From positions 115,712-172,668 of the forward strand of contig JAIQFX010000007.1 in the NCBI GenBank assembly GCA_020073005.1: DNA of 56,957 nucleotides, read 5' to 3'. This DNA comes from Terriglobia bacterium (GTDB lineage Bacteria > Acidobacteriota > Vicinamibacteria > Vicinamibacterales > CAVVIG01). Below are positions 55,348-56,957 of the stretch, piece after piece (position 1 is the first letter of the stretch; each line of letters opens with the position of its first letter). Position numbers and translations under genes: made by a program. Below the pieces are notes generated by a model, which worked only from the letters and a program-made list of their open reading frames with translations, made no database searches and was not told the origin of the DNA.

Positions 55348-56817
55348 TCAAATGCCCCCGAGACAAATGTATTTGATCTCGCAGAATTCCTCGATCCCGT
55401 ACTTCGAACCTTCGCGTCCGAGTCCCGATTCCTTCACGCCGCCGAACGGCGCGACCTCCGTCGAAATCAGCCCCGTGTTGACGCCGACGATGCCGTACTC
55501 GAGCGCGTCGGCCACGCGGAAGATCCGGCCGACGTCGCGGCCGAAGAAATACGCCGCGAGGCCGAACTCCGTGTCGTTGGCGAGCGCGATCGCGTCGGCC
55601 TCGGTCGCGAAGCGGAACAGCGGTGCGACGGGACCGAACGTCTCTTCGCGCGCGATCGCCATCGACGGCGTGACGTTCGTCAGGATCGTCGGTTCGAAGA
55701 AGCGTCCGCCGCGCGCGTGACGCCTGCCGCCGAGCGCCACCTTTGCGCCCTTCGCGAGCGCGTCCTTGATGTGGCTCTCGACTTTCTCGACGGCGCGATC
55801 GTCGATGAGCGGGCCTTGCGTCGCGCCCGCGTCGAGACCCGGCGCCGGCGTCAGCTTCGCGACCGCCGTCGCGAGCTTCGCGGCGAAGGCGTCGTACACC
55901 GACTCCTGCACGAGCAGCCGGTTCGCGCACACGCACGTCTGTCCCGTATTGCGGTACTTCGACTGGATCGCGCCCTCCACCGCCGCATCGAGATCGGCAT
56001 CGTCGAAGACGATGAACGGCGCGTTGCCGCCGAGCTCGAGCGAGAGTTTCTTGACCGTGCCGGCGCACTGCGCCATCAATACTTTGCCGATCTCGGTCGA
56101 GCCCGTGAAGGACAGCTTGCGCACGGTCGGATGGCTCGTGAGCTCGGCGCCGATTTCAGTCGCAGAGCCTGTGATGACGTTGAGCACGCCTTTCGGCATC
56201 CCGGCGCGTTCGGCGAGCTCGGCGAGCGCGAGCGCCGAGAACGGCGTCTGCGACGCGGGCTTCAGCACGACCGTGCAGCCGGCGGCGATCGCGGGCCCGG
56301 CCTTGCGCGTGATCATCGCGAGCGGAAAATTCCACGGCGTGATGCACGCGACGACGCCGATTGGTTCCTTCGTGACGAGGATGCGCTTGTCGGCCTGCGG
56401 GGCGGGAATCGTGTCGCCGTAGACGCGCTTGGCCTCTTCGCCGAACCATTCGAGGAACGACGCGGCGTACCCGACCTCTCCGCGCGACTCCGCGAGGGGC
56501 TTGCCCTGCTCGGTCGTCATCAGACGCGCGAGATCTTCCTGGTTGGCGAGCATCAGCTCGAACCAGCGGCGCAGGACCGCGGCGCGCTCCTTCGCCGGCT
56601 TCTTCCGCCACGCAGGAAATGCGCGCGCCGCCGCCTCGATCGCCTGTCGCGTTTCCGCGCGGCCCAGGCGCGGCACGACACCGATCGTCTCCCCCGTCGC
56701 CGGATTGTCGACCGCGATCGCGTCGCGCGCGTCAATCCACGCACCATCGATGTAGCAGGCCTGACGGAAAAGCCGCGCGTCCTGAAGAGAAACGCCGACG
56801 GGGGCTGCTGTAGACAT
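55348..56817 (-). CDS. gabD: Succinate-semialdehyde dehydrogenase-like aldehyde dehydrogenase
   Basis: A 489-residue NAD(P)-dependent aldehyde dehydrogenase, most like GabD, oxidising succinate semialdehyde to succinate in 4-aminobutyrate use. Catalytic Cys295 in GQTCVCANR (the CxC form seen in redox-regulated SSADH), general-base Glu261 in LELGGNAPF, and PWNFPLAM and GSTEIGK for the cofactor are all present. The CVC pair and the C-terminal segment APFGGVKESGLGREGSKYGI fit GabD. ATG 56817 is chosen on family length. No 4-aminobutyrate transaminase gene is in the window. It differs from the partial dehydrogenase at 1-880. Confidence 0.92.
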   Translation of the reverse strand: MSTAAPVGVSLQDARLFRQACYIDGAWIDARDAIAVDNPATGETIGVVPRLGRAETRQAIEAAARAFPAWRKKPAKERAAVLRRWFELMLANQEDLARLMTTEQGKPLAESRGEVGYAASFLEWFGEEAKRVYGDTIPAPQADKRILVTKEPIGVVACITPWNFPLAMITRKAGPAIAAGCTVVLKPASQTPFSALALAELAERAGMPKGVLNVITGSATEIGAELTSHPTVRKLSFTGSTEIGKVLMAQCAGTVKKLSLELGGNAPFIVFDDADLDAAVEGAIQSKYRNTGQTCVCANRLLVQESVYDAFAAKLATAVAKLTPAPGLDAGATQGPLIDDRAVEKVESHIKDALAKGAKVALGGRRHARGGRFFEPTILTNVTPSMAIAREETFGPVAPLFRFATEADAIALANDTEFGLAAYFFGRDVGRIFRVADALEYGIVGVNTGLISTEVAPFGGVKESGLGREGSKYGIEEFCEIKYICLGGI

Positions 56818-56833
56818 GGCAGGATTCTAGCGC

Positions 56834-56957
56834 TCAGCTCGCCGGAAACTTCATTCGCCGCAGCAGCGCCTGCAGGCGGGGATCGGCCCGGAGGCTGTCC
56901 CACTCCATGTGCCAGGGCAAGTACATGAGTTGGCTGTCACGCCCTTCGTAGGCCTTC
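56834..56957 (-). CDS. C-terminal fragment of a TPR/protein-kinase-type protein
   Basis: The 3' end of a gene that enters from the right edge, about 40 codons. It ends AYEGRDSQLMYLPWHMEWDS, LRADPRLQALLRRMKF and a short tail. This motif is typical of the last TPR repeat in acidobacterial serine/threonine kinases and winged-helix TPR proteins, where the end reads like LRSDPRFQDLLRRMGL. The rest of the protein cannot be seen, so the kinase link is only a guess. Confidence 0.6.
   Translation of the reverse strand, partial: KAYEGRDSQLMYLPWHMEWDSLRADPRLQALLRRMKFPAS

Overview
The window is high-GC bacterial chromosome with no rRNA, tRNA, phage or insertion-sequence gene that I can see. Two Oar-like TonB-dependent receptors with an N-terminal carboxypeptidase-regulatory-like domain, secreted DUF6152-type and DUF6644-type proteins, several single-haem cytochromes c, an M2 peptidase and many dispersed repeats suggest an Acidobacteriota genome, probably close to the Vicinamibacteria (subdivision 6). 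That placement is inference from gene content.

Layout. 1-3120 (leftward): scoA-scoB (3-oxoacid CoA-transferase), a short-chain dehydrogenase and a truncated aldehyde dehydrogenase. 3155-9458 (rightward): MoxR ATPase, DUF58 protein, membrane protein, vWA protein, small anchored protein, second vWA protein; this is the gene order of mxaR-S-A-C-K-L from methanol dehydrogenase clusters, without mxaF/J/G/I here. 9486-24819: ROK sugar kinase, M2 peptidase, an Omp85-type protein, an S9 peptidase, a TIM-barrel isomerase-like protein, an acyl-CoA dehydrogenase divergent from an aminoglycoside-phosphotransferase-like kinase, a cytochrome c, an esterase and several secreted unknowns. 26324-36566: compact nitrogen-assimilation operon gltB-gltD-glnD-glnK-amtB, linking GOGAT, the P-II modifying enzyme, P-II (Tyr51 kept) and the ammonium channel.

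36526-49281 is a block of secreted and membrane redox genes. Leftward: TonB receptor, cytochrome/copper-monooxygenase-like protein, cytochrome/PQQ-propeller protein, a secreted protein with a WEGDTLVVD-type signature, and a polytopic membrane protein. Divergently: two more proteins of the same signature family, then a DUF6152-like protein. Two paralogous DUF6644-like membrane proteins and a C-terminal-haem cytochrome follow. 49462-56957: small secreted protein, TPR protein, second TonB receptor, cytochrome c, gabD-like dehydrogenase and the 3' end of a TPR/kinase-type gene.

The most unusual signal is non-coding. At least a dozen loci carry short degenerate tandem arrays of 7-nt units (a few of 8 or 9 nt). 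Unit sequence differs from locus to locus while unit length stays the same. Nearly every intergenic array overlaps or lies within a few bases of a stop codon, and some are paired head-to-head into long hairpins. One heptamer array, one nonamer array and two copies of another dispersed element lie inside genes just after the signal peptide.
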